A stretch of 64,000 bases of DNA, taken from positions 52,762 to 116,761 of the forward strand of contig LUCM01009405.1 in NCBI GenBank assembly GCA_008360955.1, given 5' to 3'. A model generated the notes under the pieces. It was not told where the DNA came from, ran no database searches, and was given only the letters and a program-made list of their open reading frames with translations. The position numbers and the translations under genes are program-made. The first letter of the stretch is position 1. The number at the start of each line of letters is the position of its first letter. The stretch is from Fasciolopsis buskii (taxonomy: Eukaryota; Platyhelminthes; Trematoda; Plagiorchiida; Fasciolidae). This document shows, piece after piece, positions 1-12,255 of the stretch.

Positions 1-210
1 TGACAGTATTCAGCTAACTGCAAATATAATCCGGTAGTTATTGTTTGTAGGTCATTACACACACCCAAGTATGATCATGCACTGGAAATCTCGTCAAAAA
101 CGGCAACGGATCAGTTTGGAAAGCATGGGTCCTGAATTTGATGTGGCGGTGCGCCATTTTAAGAAACTTAATTGGATGGAGGCAAGGTTGACGAATAGTA
201 GTCAGTTAGT

Positions 211-958
211 TCAGCTGCAGAACGGCCAGCGCTTTCGTGTCCTCCTTGCTTCCCTATTAACAGGGTTAGCGGTGGAGCTACTCCCACTTCCCCTGATGCT
301 GCTTATATCTCCCGTAGACATCGCAGAAGAAAAACTGCGTTTCTCCTCACCATTAGGCTCGTTTAGAAAGTCGTCATCGTCCTCTTTGGTACTGATCTCT
401 TCACTTTCGGAAGATAATGAGGCCAAATTAATCGGCCGTGAGGTGGTACTCGTCTGAGCCATCCGACCAAACATTCCGTTCGATGTGGAGCAATTGGATT
501 GTTTCTGTGATGTACCGAACCAAAGTTGTGATGAGGAAGTGGCTAAATGATTGCACCAACGTCTTGCCAGACATCTAGAAGCCATTGTGGAAAGAGATGG
601 CAAAGGCTGAGTAGCAGTACTGCTATCAGTGTGCACGGGTCTGATCTTTGCTCGCCGCCGAGTATAACGAGCAGACATGGCCATCTCTTCGATAAGTGAA
701 GCTAATGACACAGTGCGGTGTCTTGTTAGGTGAACAGCTTTCGATGTATCCAACTCGACACGGACTAAATATTGGAGGCGCGTAAAATACTCCTGGAACA
801 GCTCGCAATTATTGTGTCCGGCACCTTGAATAAACAGTGGTTCTAACGTATTCGGGATCAGTCGGTACAGCCGGACAGCGTGGATGGGATGAATCACCTC
901 GTCATGAGTTCCATGAATAATCAACGTGGGTGAGAGAATTCGTGGAGCGCGTAGGTGA
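211..958 (-). CDS. ABHD17: ABHD17-like hydrolase, alternative terminal exon C
   Basis: This exon encodes the C-terminal part of an ABHD17-type alpha/beta hydrolase (protein depalmitoylase family). The first base completes a split codon (AA+T = Asn217) with exon A. The core then reads APRILSPTLIIHGTHDEV with the predicted catalytic Asp236, and FIQGAGHNN with the predicted catalytic His265. The 29-residue Asp-His spacing is what I recall for vertebrate ABHD17 proteins. After about residue 290 the family fold ends. About 170 further residues are Ser/Thr-rich and basic, with an acidic patch (EDDDD), ending in RKRWPFCS before TGA at 211-213. A+C would give 465 aa. The exon starts after a strong pyrimidine tract and AG. 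It is the second of two homologous terminal exons; exon B lies about 10 kb upstream in the direction of transcription. No first-half exon (GQSIG, SHGNAVDLG) was found between B and C, so a complete separate gene is unlikely here. A duplicated exon remnant is possible, but the open frame and intact triad residues argue for function. Confidence 0.88.
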
Positions 959-992
959 CTGTCCAATGACAATGACAATGGGAAGGGGAACA
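959..992 (-). other. Splice acceptor and pyrimidine tract of exon C
   Basis: Read on the minus strand, a long pyrimidine-rich tract (TTGTTCCCCTTCCCATTG) leads to GGACAG at the exon boundary. The AG is at 960-959 and exon C begins at 958. The phase matches the exon A donor. Confidence 0.8.
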
Positions 993-3900
993 AAGGTTAT
1001 GAGAAAAACTCGTAGTAAATAAAAACAGCGTTTCTCACATTATGTCGAAATTACGTCAAAATTATTCGGCACTCCCATCCGAATAACTCGTTGAAATTTC
1101 ATTCACATAAGTTTGGAATGTGGGCCATGTCATATGGATACATTTGCGCGTTAGTATTATGGAGTGCGGTGATTATCTGTACATTATCACACAGCTTACG
1201 ATTGGATAAAAACTTGCAAGATCCAGTGAGAGAACGCCTTTAGCTGATTCCGAATGGTTTTGACGCAATTTCGAAACGATGTGGGAAATGACGTGGAACT
1301 ATCGATGTGCAGTGAGTCACCGCCATTATTCCGGCTAGGGAACGTGCAGGAGCAAACAATTCAAAACAAACAACCTCAAGAGGAAGGGATAAACATGACC
1401 CATCTGGAACCGGGAGTAGTGTTAAAAGAGTGCGTAAACATCAAATTATCCGAACTGCTGGAGTTGATAGTGACTGGGTGATAAAATGACTGAAAAATTT
1501 GGTAAAGCGTGCACCTCTAAATGAACATGATATGAAACTAACGACAGAATAATCCTAGCAGGGTTTTCCGGTCACCAGAACGACACAGCTGAGGAAAAAC
1601 TTTCAGTACATCACAACATCTAATCTACGACAGAAAAACGGGCAATGACACATGCATTGTGTTACGACGACATAAAAACTGCTTGATGGGAGTTTCTAGC
1701 CGTGTATGTATGTACAAGACTGTCGCGGTTGATTTGCACACGTGCACCAACGTAACACAATCAAGCAGAATAAGTGAAAGCACGGTTGACACAGTTGTAT
1801 GGTGAGTCCAAAATGAGGAAAACTATGCGAGAAAGGGTTAATCTAAAAAAGAATAAAATATCAAACCGGTACATGCAGTGCCTCATAAATGTGCTGATCT
1901 TACTCGGATTTGTTGTCGGATGGATGATTCAAAACATTTAGTCACGGGCGGAGTGACTTCACCGGGATTTATTTCAAAGCTGATCCGATAGAGTGCGAAA
2001 TCATTAAAAAAAGGGATTTATAAGAGGATAAATAAAAATAACACTCACGTAGTGATAAAAGAGGTATATTTTTTCTAGTTCTACAGTACAAAGTACACAG
2101 GACCTAGCCAATTGGGGATTGCCATGTACAACTTTGTTTGATTCGGGGAATTCAGAACGTGCGAATGATCATTTAACCATACGCCACTAACTTATAACTT
2201 ACTCAACTGAAATTGCCGATTTGATCTACCTCATGGAATCGGGGCAAGATGCTGGGCAGCAGTTAGGGAAATAGAGAGATGGACAGGTAAACGGACAGAG
2301 GGGATGGCAAGTGTCACTACACATTTAATAATCTCCACAATCGACCACAGGCTTTTCGCCAGGTCCGGATCACACCGTTTGATAACATCCTTCAAGATTC
2401 GGTGCTGTGGTTCCGGTAAACGTAATGTAGCATGCACGCATAACTTAAAGAATTCGAAGCATACATGAAAAATACAACTGACCATGGTGCGAGTGAAAAG
2501 TGTATACACAAGAGGATGTGAATAGAGTTACGTCACTCATCAACACGCTTAACTATGTCTCAAAGGGACTTTGGTACATTGACAAGTAAACTTCGTGAAC
2601 CCATGGCGAGAGGATTAATATACCTCACGTGATGAAGCTCGATATTTACTCCGTTCATACCGCTGTTCTCTAATATTACACCTCCTTGCTTCAGCGCTGA
2701 CGACTTCAGGTAAACGAAATATTTCCGCCATGTACTTATCAAGAGGTGAACAGTGAAGTGTACGATCTGTTTGCATTTCAAGTTAAATATGAGTTAATTA
2801 AAAGAACGGACGGAATAGAAAGGAAGATAAGCGACCCTGTGTATGATAGAGGGAGTGAAAACCAGAGTGCGGGAACTTAGCCCAGATTTGCAAAAGCAGC
2901 TTGACTGGTGAACTCACACAAATGGAATGCCACAAAACACCCTCGTCGACTCCCTTTTCACTTGTAAGAAACCTCGGTGAAAATTAAGAGAAAAAACCCA
3001 ATTTTTCCATAGTAATTTTGAAAACAAAAGCTAGTTGCTCAATAGTCTGCGAACTCAATCCCAAACGACGTCACAGAATAGTTAATTATGGGCAATAAGC
3101 TTGCACCTGCCAAATCACAAAACCCGGTCTTGACCGACTGGGAACAAATCAGCGACCTTTCTGCAGCTGACAAATGTACTAACTACTAGGTTATCGTGAT
3201 AACAAACAACGAATACGGACCATGCAAACAACTCCAATCACTAGCGGCTGCAACATCTTCCCGATCTTCATTTCAATCCTAAATCACAGTGCTACTTATG
3301 GATTCGATAAATGCAAAGGCAATATCCATCAGCCACAACACTCGTCTCACCATGTTCCTTTAAAACTTTCCCGGAAAATAGCAGGACAAAAGTGCTAATA
3401 AGATAGTGGCATGGGATGCAGTTAAAACACAAAGTAATGAGCAAGTCAATCGATCTGCGTAGTTGGTGTTGGTACTTCACGATTAATCGTTTCATGGACA
3501 GAAAAAAGCTATTGCTGAAATTGACCAAGTACTCCAGCTCTGTTGCCCGCTTGTAAGACGTTTTCGCACTTGGATTCCCTTTAGAAAAGTCATCTGTCGT
3601 ACGAATCGATTACCGTGAATGGCGTCCTGTGTCCATGCAAAAACTACTGATGAATACGTAAAACACCGTGTAGTTTACGATTTGGTAAGCTGTTGAACAC
3701 CAATCCACATTACATGGGGGCTATGATCGTTTGTCCAGGGTTCGAGTCCGAGATGGGCAAGCATCTTCGAAATTTCCTAACAAGGAGGAAACAATCGCTA
3801 TTACGTTTTTGAACGAACTGGATTTAGACCCAATATGATGAATCGACCCATCGGGATGCATTTCCATCGAAAGGTACGAGCAGTCTTGGAAACCCGGATT

Positions 3901-4017
3901 ATTCTTAGTTGATTGGTTGTGTATATGGCCGGAAACACCGTGCCTCAGTCTGTTGAGTGTCGTATCCTTGGGTGCTTAGTGACGGCTGACGACATATCGG
4001 TAGTTTCCATACTTGCC

Positions 4018-4044
4018 ATCACGAGTTTAACTTGAACTCGTGAT
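4018..4044. repeat. Perfect 10-bp inverted repeat (hairpin)
   Basis: ATCACGAGTT and AACTCGTGAT form a perfect 10-bp stem around a 7-nt loop (TAACTTG). No matching gene or terminator role is evident. Confidence 0.6.
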
Positions 4045-5554
4045 TATGCCACAGGACATCAAGATGCAATAAAGTTATTTCGATTGTGGATATTGCATCA
4101 TTTCAGCACTACATTTTCTTGCACGCGGTCATAATAATGGTTCAGATACGGTCGGTCGGGGTGACACATTTCCAGAGTAAACAAGATCTATAACGGATCA
4201 GAACTTCTCGGAAGCCATAAGATAATTAAAATTTGCTCTCTCACCTCAACTTTGCAAGATAAATGATCAGGTATATAATCAAGAAATGTGAACCGCATAA
4301 GCGAAATCGCGTTAAAAAAACGAAGACCTGGAAAACTATCGTGCTTTAACGCCCGCTAAGATAAACCCGCCATTCAATTTGATAAAAAAATTGTCCGCGG
4401 ATAGAATCCATTGAATGAGTCCAAATATTTTGATGTGCACGGGACAGTGCAATTGTTTTCAAGTGTGAGCAATCCTTATTAGATGGGATCTGAAGAGCAA
4501 TGGTTGTGAAAGTACTTGTGCATCCACCAACGTGGGTGTGGTCAAATTTACAAGATGACCTGAGTAAAAGCTATGCTACATGGAAATTCCGTCATATTTC
4601 CTAATAAAAGCGTTGTCAAAACACGCAACGGAGAAAACAGACCGAATTATTTCATTTTATGATGGCCTGCAGATTACTCGTGACAATTTAGTGTTTGGTA
4701 GTGCTTATCTATCTTCCCACGGAGGGAGACTACACCTTGACGTGGTAAGATGGCTTGCATGCCTTCATGATCCAACGAACTATACAGAATGGTCCATCCT
4801 AGGCCGAATATTTAATCTTGCCCGGAAGACAAAAAGGCAGAGGGCTGCCGAAGTAGTTTGCTGGTCTTCCAGGTTGGGGTTGGCTTAAGCTGGCAATTCA
4901 ACCAGAAGAAAATGAATGGAGGAATAATTGATCCAAACAAATAGGCTTCAACTCGGCCATTCCCCGATGCCTTACGGATGGGTTCTTGTTAGAACTACAG
5001 GATTTAAGCGTGAATCTTAAGGGTTTTTCTATTCAATGGCTAGATACCCTAACAGTACCCGCTTACCATCTTCCGTGAACTCTACATCCACAAAGAAATC
5101 CGCACAGCATCGCTAGTCGCGTAGTACAATCAAGACCACGTCCCCCATTACTTCGAGCAGCATAGAGAGTGATAAATGGGCTACTGATCAGAGTTTCTCC
5201 GTTGGATTAACACCTGGTTGCCTTGTGGGTTAGACTTTGGAATTGAAGACTCGTTTGCCGGGTGGGTAGTTGTGGCGTATCGCTCTGCCAAAACGCCTTC
5301 TATAGAGAACATCACAAATAATGTCTTAAAATGTATTTTGAATTTTTTTTGTACAAAGAAGCAAAACGCAAAACTATGGAAAAACTGGTTTCTTACAGAA
5401 CACTCCTCGATGACTGAACGGAAGACCAAAAACAGGGGAAAGTAGATGAGATTCAATCAGGACTGAACAGAATATGTCTATCCATTACACAGTCAACAAT
5501 AATGAAAGCTTCTCTAGTTGGCACTGGTCAACTCAGGAACGTTACATGAGTGAC

Positions 5555-5585
5555 CAGGAATAGGCTTTAATTCCAGTGACTTATT
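5555..5585 (+). repeat. Direct repeat, left copy (probable target-site duplication)
   Basis: A 31-nt segment beginning CAGGAATAGGC recurs at 5873-5903 with two differences. The copies immediately flank the SINE at 5586-5872, as a target-site duplication would. Confidence 0.65.
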
Positions 5586-5872
5586 TTGTTTTTTACATTA
5601 TGTTTGAAGGATGAGGAGAGGACGTCTCATAGTGGCTAGGGGCCATTGCACGGGGGGGGGGGCAGCAACCTTGATACTGAAACTTGGAGAAGCATAAAAC
5701 CACATGAGATCATACCAGGTCCGGTGTGGCAACTAGTCGAGTGACAGCAAGTTGCCCTATACAACCAAAGGGACCAACAGATCTGGGATTCGAGCTCTTC
5801 GGTGACAGACGCTTAATCCATTCGACCACCTCCAGTCAACATAATTATGAGATCTACCCGGGTATCAACAAA
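5586..5872 (-). mobile_element. tRNA-derived SINE, minus strand, full-length-like copy
   Basis: Read on the minus strand near 5835-5780, GTGGTCGAATGG resembles a pol III A box and CTCGAATCC a B box, about 32 nt apart. The body then aligns by eye with the plus-strand copy at 27195-27450. Both share CGAATCCCAGATCTG, then GGCAACT, then TCATGTGGTT/TTATGTGGTT, then CTCCAAGTTTCAG, then a CTAG...ACTATGAGAC / CTAG...GCTATGGGAC block. An 11-base G run (5652-5662, C run on the element strand) replaces the CCGGTCCCCTCCCC stretch of the other copy. The flanking 31-nt direct repeats support insertion as a unit. Confidence 0.75.
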
Positions 5873-5903
5873 CAGGAATAGGCCTTAATTCCAGTGACTG
5901 ATT
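5873..5903 (+). repeat. Direct repeat, right copy (probable target-site duplication)
   Basis: Second copy of the 31-nt segment at 5555-5585, with 29 of 31 positions identical by eye. Confidence 0.65.
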
Positions 5904-6924
5904 GCTTATTCCTGCAGAAACGTTTGACAATGATCCCGCACTGTAATTGGGACGTCTGGGAGTGAGACTACCTGGACCATCAGCAGCTGAAACTTCAAGA
6001 GAGCGGAATTCTCCGTAAAATTCCGCAGAATTAATTGATGCAAATGTACAGGGAAAGTATGGAGAATACACAGCAAAGTAACCGGGATGTATATCAGTCG
6101 AGGAATGAAAAAATGCAGCACTCAACTGGCCAGTGTCCTCAGATAAATCGAGAGTGGGTTTCTCTGTCTGCAAAGTAGTTCATTTCTACACTTTTCAAGA
6201 AACTGGCTACCATAAACGGAGTCCGAAAGTCTTTTTCAGGTTCTGTGAATGAGGACAGTTTCTTCACTTCAACTGTATTGCCAAATTTATGGCCTCTTTT
6301 CTTCTCAGAACAGATACTTTTGAGAAAAGGCATCTACATTCACCCGTGTTGCGCTAACAGTGATTTCTGGACGACAAATGTCGAAAACGTCAGTTTGAAA
6401 TGATATAGTACCAAATCAAGACTCGGTGATTGGAAGCAATTGGTGACTACCTTAAGGAATTTCTAAATCCAAAAACATCTGGTCGTCCGTTATCCGATTT
6501 GTGGTAAGAGATTCACAAATTTATCAAGTCTGTCTACTTTAGTACTATACGGTACTTCATTTTATTTCGGGATCGCTTTGACACCGGATCTAGTGGATAC
6601 TTCCGACCGATGCAACAGTGCAGTAGATGCATTTGACCATGGATAAAACCGGAAACTTGAATAAGCAAATATAACTTATTGCCAGTTACCCCCTCCTGTG
6701 TTGTGGATAACGAGATTGTGAAGGCCGATCCTTGCAAAACACCGATGTTATAAAACATGAACAAACACCGACAAATAGTCGTTTTTGATATTTTGCGGAC
6801 TCCGCCAACTAACTGCGTCTCACTCTGGGTATTCAGTCATAAAATCCACATCATAAGATAACTACGAGTGCATCCGCTACCAACAGATTTTTTTATTGCT
6901 GCTTTTGACGCCAAGCCCCTGCCG

Positions 6925-6942
6925 CACACACACACACACACA
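6925..6942. repeat. (CA)9 microsatellite
   Basis: Nine uninterrupted CA units within an otherwise unremarkable spacer. Confidence 0.95.
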
Positions 6943-8329
6943 TACGTGCCTGTCAAGTACACGGAGGAGCAACCAAATTAATAAAGAACGTGGTACACGT
7001 ACTTCATTCATGAGATGAGCAAATTAAATAGTCGTATTATTGGAAAGACCAACAATCACACATGGAACCAAACTGACAACTGTACTGATGAGCAACAGTC
7101 CGATAGATGCATGTACTTTGACCCTCTCCTTGTACGCACAGTATGTCAAAATAGATCGGATACGTGAAGTAGATGGTTCAAAATCAATTTTTAATGAAAT
7201 ACCAATGTTATGAGAAACAACAAGTTCAGTTTCAGGTCAAAACCGTGACCGACAAAAGCAGATTAAAAAATGAGTTTTCTGAATTTTGAAGTAGTACGGG
7301 TGTGGTTATTAATCCGCGTGAGTGACTCTGATTATAATGAATAATGAATAACAGCAGCATACAAACACGATTAATCTTCTGGAAGTCAGAAATAGATGTT
7401 GATGTGGCTAGCTATCCAACAAAGATGTCGTAAACAGCAAGATGGAACAGTAGTTTTCTTCCAGTAAATAAGAAACAAGACTGCGCACGAAAACAGTCTT
7501 ACAGCCACACTAGAGTGAGAGGTATACAAAACTGGTAATCAACAGCAAAGATTCTATCTACCAGATGTAGCGCAGTTGAAGCTGATTGTTAGACATTACC
7601 GTTTGGTAATCTAAAATAAGATTTTAACACATTGGACAAATATTGAAGAGATTCGGATGTTAAAAGTCAGTGATCGTATCATGAGACAAGCCCACCCATT
7701 AAATTCACTCAAAGTTGGATACCGTTGTGTACCATGAGCTGGGATACAGAACAGTACTGAAGAGCTTCGGTTTCATGGCATATATGGTTACAATAACAGC
7801 TGTAAGTTGGCAGACTATAGTGTCCGTTAGAGCATCTTGTTTGATCTCCCAAGTGTCTCTGAAAAGCTGTCATACGTCAACCGTCATATAACGAGAAACC
7901 AAATGAAAGCCGGAGATAAACCAGGATAAAGAAGACTGGGGCCTAAAACTATCAGTGCAACGGGTCTCAGCGTCCAAAGACAGCCAACCTTGAATGGGCG
8001 GAAGAGATCCGCTGAGATTTTAGGGCCACAAAAGAAACCCCAATCTTCAAGGGTCCATTCGTTTTTGAGGGATAATAAACTCCCAGAGTGCAGTCGACAA
8101 TGGTGCACTAGTACACAGCTCCCTCGCTATCTGTGATTGACTGTGTAAAACTAGAGATGCGTCCTCAAAATAAAACAAGTCGCGCTGAGGGCGTGTCTTG
8201 TACCGAAATCTCGAAATTTTCTGACGGTTCATGAAGCCAGCCAATCTGCCCTTCTCAAAAAGTTGTCAATAGTGAAATAGAATAACTCATCTCACACAAG
8301 GATCACATTGACTAATCGTCCCAAATTTG

Positions 8330-8404
8330 TAAGCATGGGACTCAGTCCGATCACCCGTGATTTGAATACCTAAGGCCTGATGTCTTGACGACTAAGCCAG
8401 AATG
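8330..8404 (-). mobile_element. Possible tRNA-like SINE head
   Basis: On the minus strand TGGCTTAGTCG resembles an A box, and GTATTCAAATCAC, about 30 nt later, resembles a degraded B box. It does not align clearly with the SINE family at 5.6, 16.1 and 27.2 kb. It could be a second tRNA-derived family or chance. Confidence 0.2.
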
Positions 8405-10923
8405 TATCAATGTGAATTAACTAACACGTTTGCTAATGAAATGGTCTATGGGAGATTTGACAAAATGTTCCTAAGAACAGACTCGCAGTCAATGCGGTTG
8501 AGATCGCAACGTGACTAATGAAACGTCAGTTTGTTCGAACGCTACACATTAAGAATTCACGCAACACTTCGACAGAAAGGCAAAAAGAACGCAATAAGAC
8601 AATTCACCAATCGAACGCACTGCTTTAGGAGTTAACTTATGATCCATATATGGTTAAGAAAGAAATGTCCGTCATCCGGCACTTTGAGTATGATGCGAAA
8701 TAACACCGAAGCTGTTTCATCCTTGTTAGGAACCATGAGCAGTGCACATCTACCACGGCCGAACTGAGAGGCGAAAACGGGAAAAACGACTTCAGGTGAT
8801 TTAACACGAATGGTCATTGCAATGCGGACAAAACAGAGAAGACATGATCGCTTTCTTCGTCTTTATTGATGGTTCAACTATGTTCTGAAATTTAAACGAG
8901 GAAATTAGCTTACATTTAACTGTCAAGGTTATTGGGCTTAGTCATTTTTCCTTGAACCCATGTGCACCTGTCTATTCATTCGTTTCCATACTACGAGATA
9001 AAATAGTCAATTGAGTACGACAAACACGGAGGTTACCGTAATGTAGCACTACTATTATACTGAGCACAGTTACCAGGGAGCGGTGAAGATTATGGTATTT
9101 GGATGTAGATGTTACGGATTTAAACTTCTCCAATGCGGATCTTTGTAAAACTGATGCATAGGGTGACCAAGGAAACCGTATCTAGTCACTGGACTGGATG
9201 CAAAACCTCCGAATACATTGTACATTCTCGTATAATTATAAGAATGGATGAGAAGAAACTTTACCAGGATGTGGTGATTTTAACGGCTATTCAACCGCAT
9301 GCCAAAAAAGCAAATCGACCACATTACAGCCTTCCCAATCACACTTTATCAGAACATTCGGTAGGATAGACGCAACTCGTCGCAACCTACCAATGAATCT
9401 TCGCTGGATCCCTTTCACCATGCCAGGCACATTGAAGCAGTTATCCATATAAGTCAGTTAACTATGTCACCAGTGACTCGAGGAAACGCGAGTTCCATTT
9501 CTTGCACGGTTAACATTAACTTCAAAGTGGTAATATGGTCTAGATATTATGTGCATCACTTTGACAGCGCGGAACGAACCTCGAAGATAATGGCAAGTGA
9601 CGGAGATGAATCACAGAACTAGTAAAATGCACTTGGATGAAGAGCCAAGAAATCTCGTAATAATCTGAGTCATTGGTCAGGCTTCCGTTCTAATTTCATC
9701 TTCATACTCCTAAGCACAGTTGTGCGATAGACTAGGAAGTTGATATTCGAAAGTAGACGAAACACTACATTATTTGCTTGGGAGAAAAATGTAACCGAAA
9801 TCAGTATGTCATGTTGCCGAACAGGGAAGAGAAAACGGGAAATACAGTTTCGACGTAAAGCTTATTCAAAATACCTGGTCCGCGATCCGACAACAGGGAA
9901 TGTGGCCGGCGAGGAAAGATGCACAGCGCACCCAAAGTGGAAAATTAAGGGGAACAGGTAGACAATATTGAGAGTGGAAGGATGAGTATTGCCCAGAGCT
10001 AACACGAAACGAAATTTGAACAGATCGACAAGCGTTATTGTTGTTATAATTCAAAGACCCAAAAAAGATCAGGCAGATAGAATTCGACAGGACGAAGTTT
10101 CATTGCGCTAAAGAGTATAACCATTTGTATGATGAGACTGTTGTCTTGTGATGAAAACGAACAAATGTAAGAGCTTCAGATAAATCTAAAGTATGAGAAT
10201 ACGGTTCGGGTAGTTTAGATTGACGCACGAAAACAAACCTAAATAAAAAAACAATCAAGTGTGATGGAAGGAGTCTGTGAGGCAGAAGTAAAAAAAAATG
10301 AGAAAAACTGATCCAAGGGAGGGTAAAAAGGGCAATTTAAATTAAACGAATAGAATTATCAATACTACCGGCAGGAGTGCTGATTACAATTAGTACAAGG
10401 GAAGTTTCAGTACCGGTGGTACAAATAGTAATACCACTAACAGTATTAACAATAAGCGACGTAGGCAAGCGAATAGCGTCGATTGGGATAACACTAATCG
10501 AGAAAAAATTGTCATACATAAGCACCGGAATCTAGACATTTGATGTAATTGATGTCATCGTGGTACATACGTATCATAAAATGGTAAACTGTTAGATAAG
10601 ACTACCAAGTATGCACAACAAATCTGCGTATCATTTGTAAAAAGTGGTGGATGGAAAGAAAGAACAACAAGAGCAGTGTGAGCCACGGACATCGTCAGGT
10701 CGTTTGCAAGTTACGCCACAAAGGCCACTGAGAAAGGAATTACAGTGATGAGGACAACGGTGATTGATAATGCGCTCTGGTAGGGCACACATCAGCAAAT
10801 AGGATGAATGAAATTGAACATAGAACCGGGACGAACCGTCTTAAGATTAGAAAAAAATCCCACATGTAATCCAGTGGCGAGGGCAGTGTTGACTGAGACT
10901 GATATCAAGAGTCAACAGAGAAG

Positions 10924-12226
10924 CTAAGATTCATTACTTTCTTTGATGTGATCAGTTGATGAAAATCGTTCGACCATACCAGAATTCGACGTTGTCGGTG
11001 GAGCCTTTTCGACAAAACCGAGGACAGCAACTGTTGTTTCGGACCCGGAGACAGAAGTGGACGAATCCGATGAAGTGGTGATAGTTGATGTGCTCCGTGA
11101 AATCTGTGTTTGAAACTCGTTTGATGAACCAGACGAAATTTCTTCTTCTGCAGACGGCTTTTGAACGCTAGGAGAAAATTGCCAGAATTCACGGGGAAGA
11201 GTTCCCGTCTTCAGTTTCGACCAATCAGAATTGAGCAGACGATGTGGATTGAAATTTTGTGGCAGAGTCAGATTTTTACGGCCTCCGGCTGCGTGTAGAG
11301 ACCACAATATCTCCTGCGATTGAAGACAATCACCCAGCAGCGACACAGAGGGTGGCGGCGGCGGCGGAGGTAATAACAGTTGATTTAAATCGTCATGATC
11401 GGGACTGTTGGTGGGTGTTATAGATCGCGTGCCCGATTGAGTATCGATATCGTGTTTAGTATCATTGAGCGGCGATTCGATGGTGACAGGCGCACATGCC
11501 TCCGTGTTACTGCTCCACTCTGGTTGTGTCACTTCTGCAGGCAATTGTGAATCTCTCGTGGCAACAATTTCGACTGGTTTAGAAATGGTTAACTCTGTGT
11601 TCTGAACTAACGACAAGTTGGTTTCAGACGAGAAAATTGGATTGGAGCGAGATACTTGCTTGGAATCCGTCATTGAAATGTCGGTCTTGTCAATGTTCAC
11701 AGTGTCACCAGTTAATGAGACGGTACTGTGTTTGGTCAATAATCGACGTTTTAACAATATTGATCTAAGACTTTCCACCACCACGGGAGAGATGCATCGA
11801 CGCGATGAACGACTACTATGGGTTGAATGCTTGGAAATGGTGGGTGAGTTGTTACGAAATTCTTGAGACAATCTGTGGGAGCTAGAAGACGATAAATCAG
11901 TATCGTCACCGAGTGCAGAATTCGCCTCAGGTGGACTACTATGCAATTCACATTTGACTATTCTCGGGCTTTTATTCACTGCCTCTATACCATTTTTCCC
12001 ACGCAGCCGTGGGATTTCAATTGTGACCAATTTACTTAAACGTAGTAGGTATTGCGGGAACATCTCGCAATCATTGTGTCCAGCTCCATCGATGAACAGA
12101 GGGTCGAGAAGCACGTTTTCGGCCAAAGCTGAACAAATCCGGTAACCGTGGTTGATGTGGACGACCTCATCCCGCGTGCCATGGATCACAAGCGTGGGAG
12201 ATAGGATACGCGGGGCACGTGCCAAG
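10924..12226 (-). CDS. ABHD17: ABHD17-like hydrolase, terminal exon B
   Basis: This exon completes the ABHD17-type fold begun by exon A. The split codon AA+C gives Asn217. APRILSPTLVIHGTRDEV then carries the predicted catalytic Asp236, and FIDGAGHND the predicted catalytic His267. The Asp-His spacing is 31 residues, two more than in exon C. The join FSN-LARAPRILSPT aligns without a gap to the corresponding segment of vertebrate ABHD17 (FPN...KITSPV). The fold ends near residue 292. About 360 extra residues follow, rich in Ser and Thr, with a seven-proline run at residues 503-509 and a basic patch (LLKRRLLTKHSTVSL) near 374-388. The stop is TAG. The A+B product is 650 aa, about twice the usual ABHD17 length. 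The tail looks disordered and could bind SH3 or EVH1-type domains (inference). In the catalytic region B and C are about 60% identical by eye. Confidence 0.95.
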
Positions 12227-12255
12227 CTGTCGGGTTGAACAAGATCAAATAGAAA
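12227..12255 (-). other. Splice acceptor of exon B
   Basis: On the minus strand TTTCTATTTGATCTTGTTC precedes AACCCGACAG. The AG is at 12228-12227 and the exon starts at 12226, giving the correct phase-2 join to exon A. Confidence 0.85.

Larger units (their letters stand above)
993..10923. other. Spacer between the two terminal exons, no confident gene
   Basis: This stretch would be the 3' flank of the exon B isoform and intron for the exon C isoform. Open frames are short and show no recognisable domain. It contains one minus-strand SINE insertion (5586-5872), a perfect short hairpin (4018-4044), a CA microsatellite and a weak tRNA-like segment near 8330-8404. I could not find a convincing AATAAA on the minus strand close to the exon B stop, so the exon B polyadenylation site is not located. 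Confidence 0.6.

Noticed and set aside
41..457. 138-aa plus-strand open frame
   Set aside because: It is the antisense shadow of exon C of the hydrolase gene.
2231..2509. Possible RhoGAP-like helix in the minus-strand frame (LPEPQHRILKDVIKRC)
   Set aside because: Only a few residues fit, there is no catalytic Arg-containing block nearby, and the rest of the frame does not follow the fold.
3753..3763. GGTTCGAGTCC, a good pol III B box on the plus strand
   Set aside because: No A box at the right distance and no cloverleaf arms, and it does not align with the SINE family.
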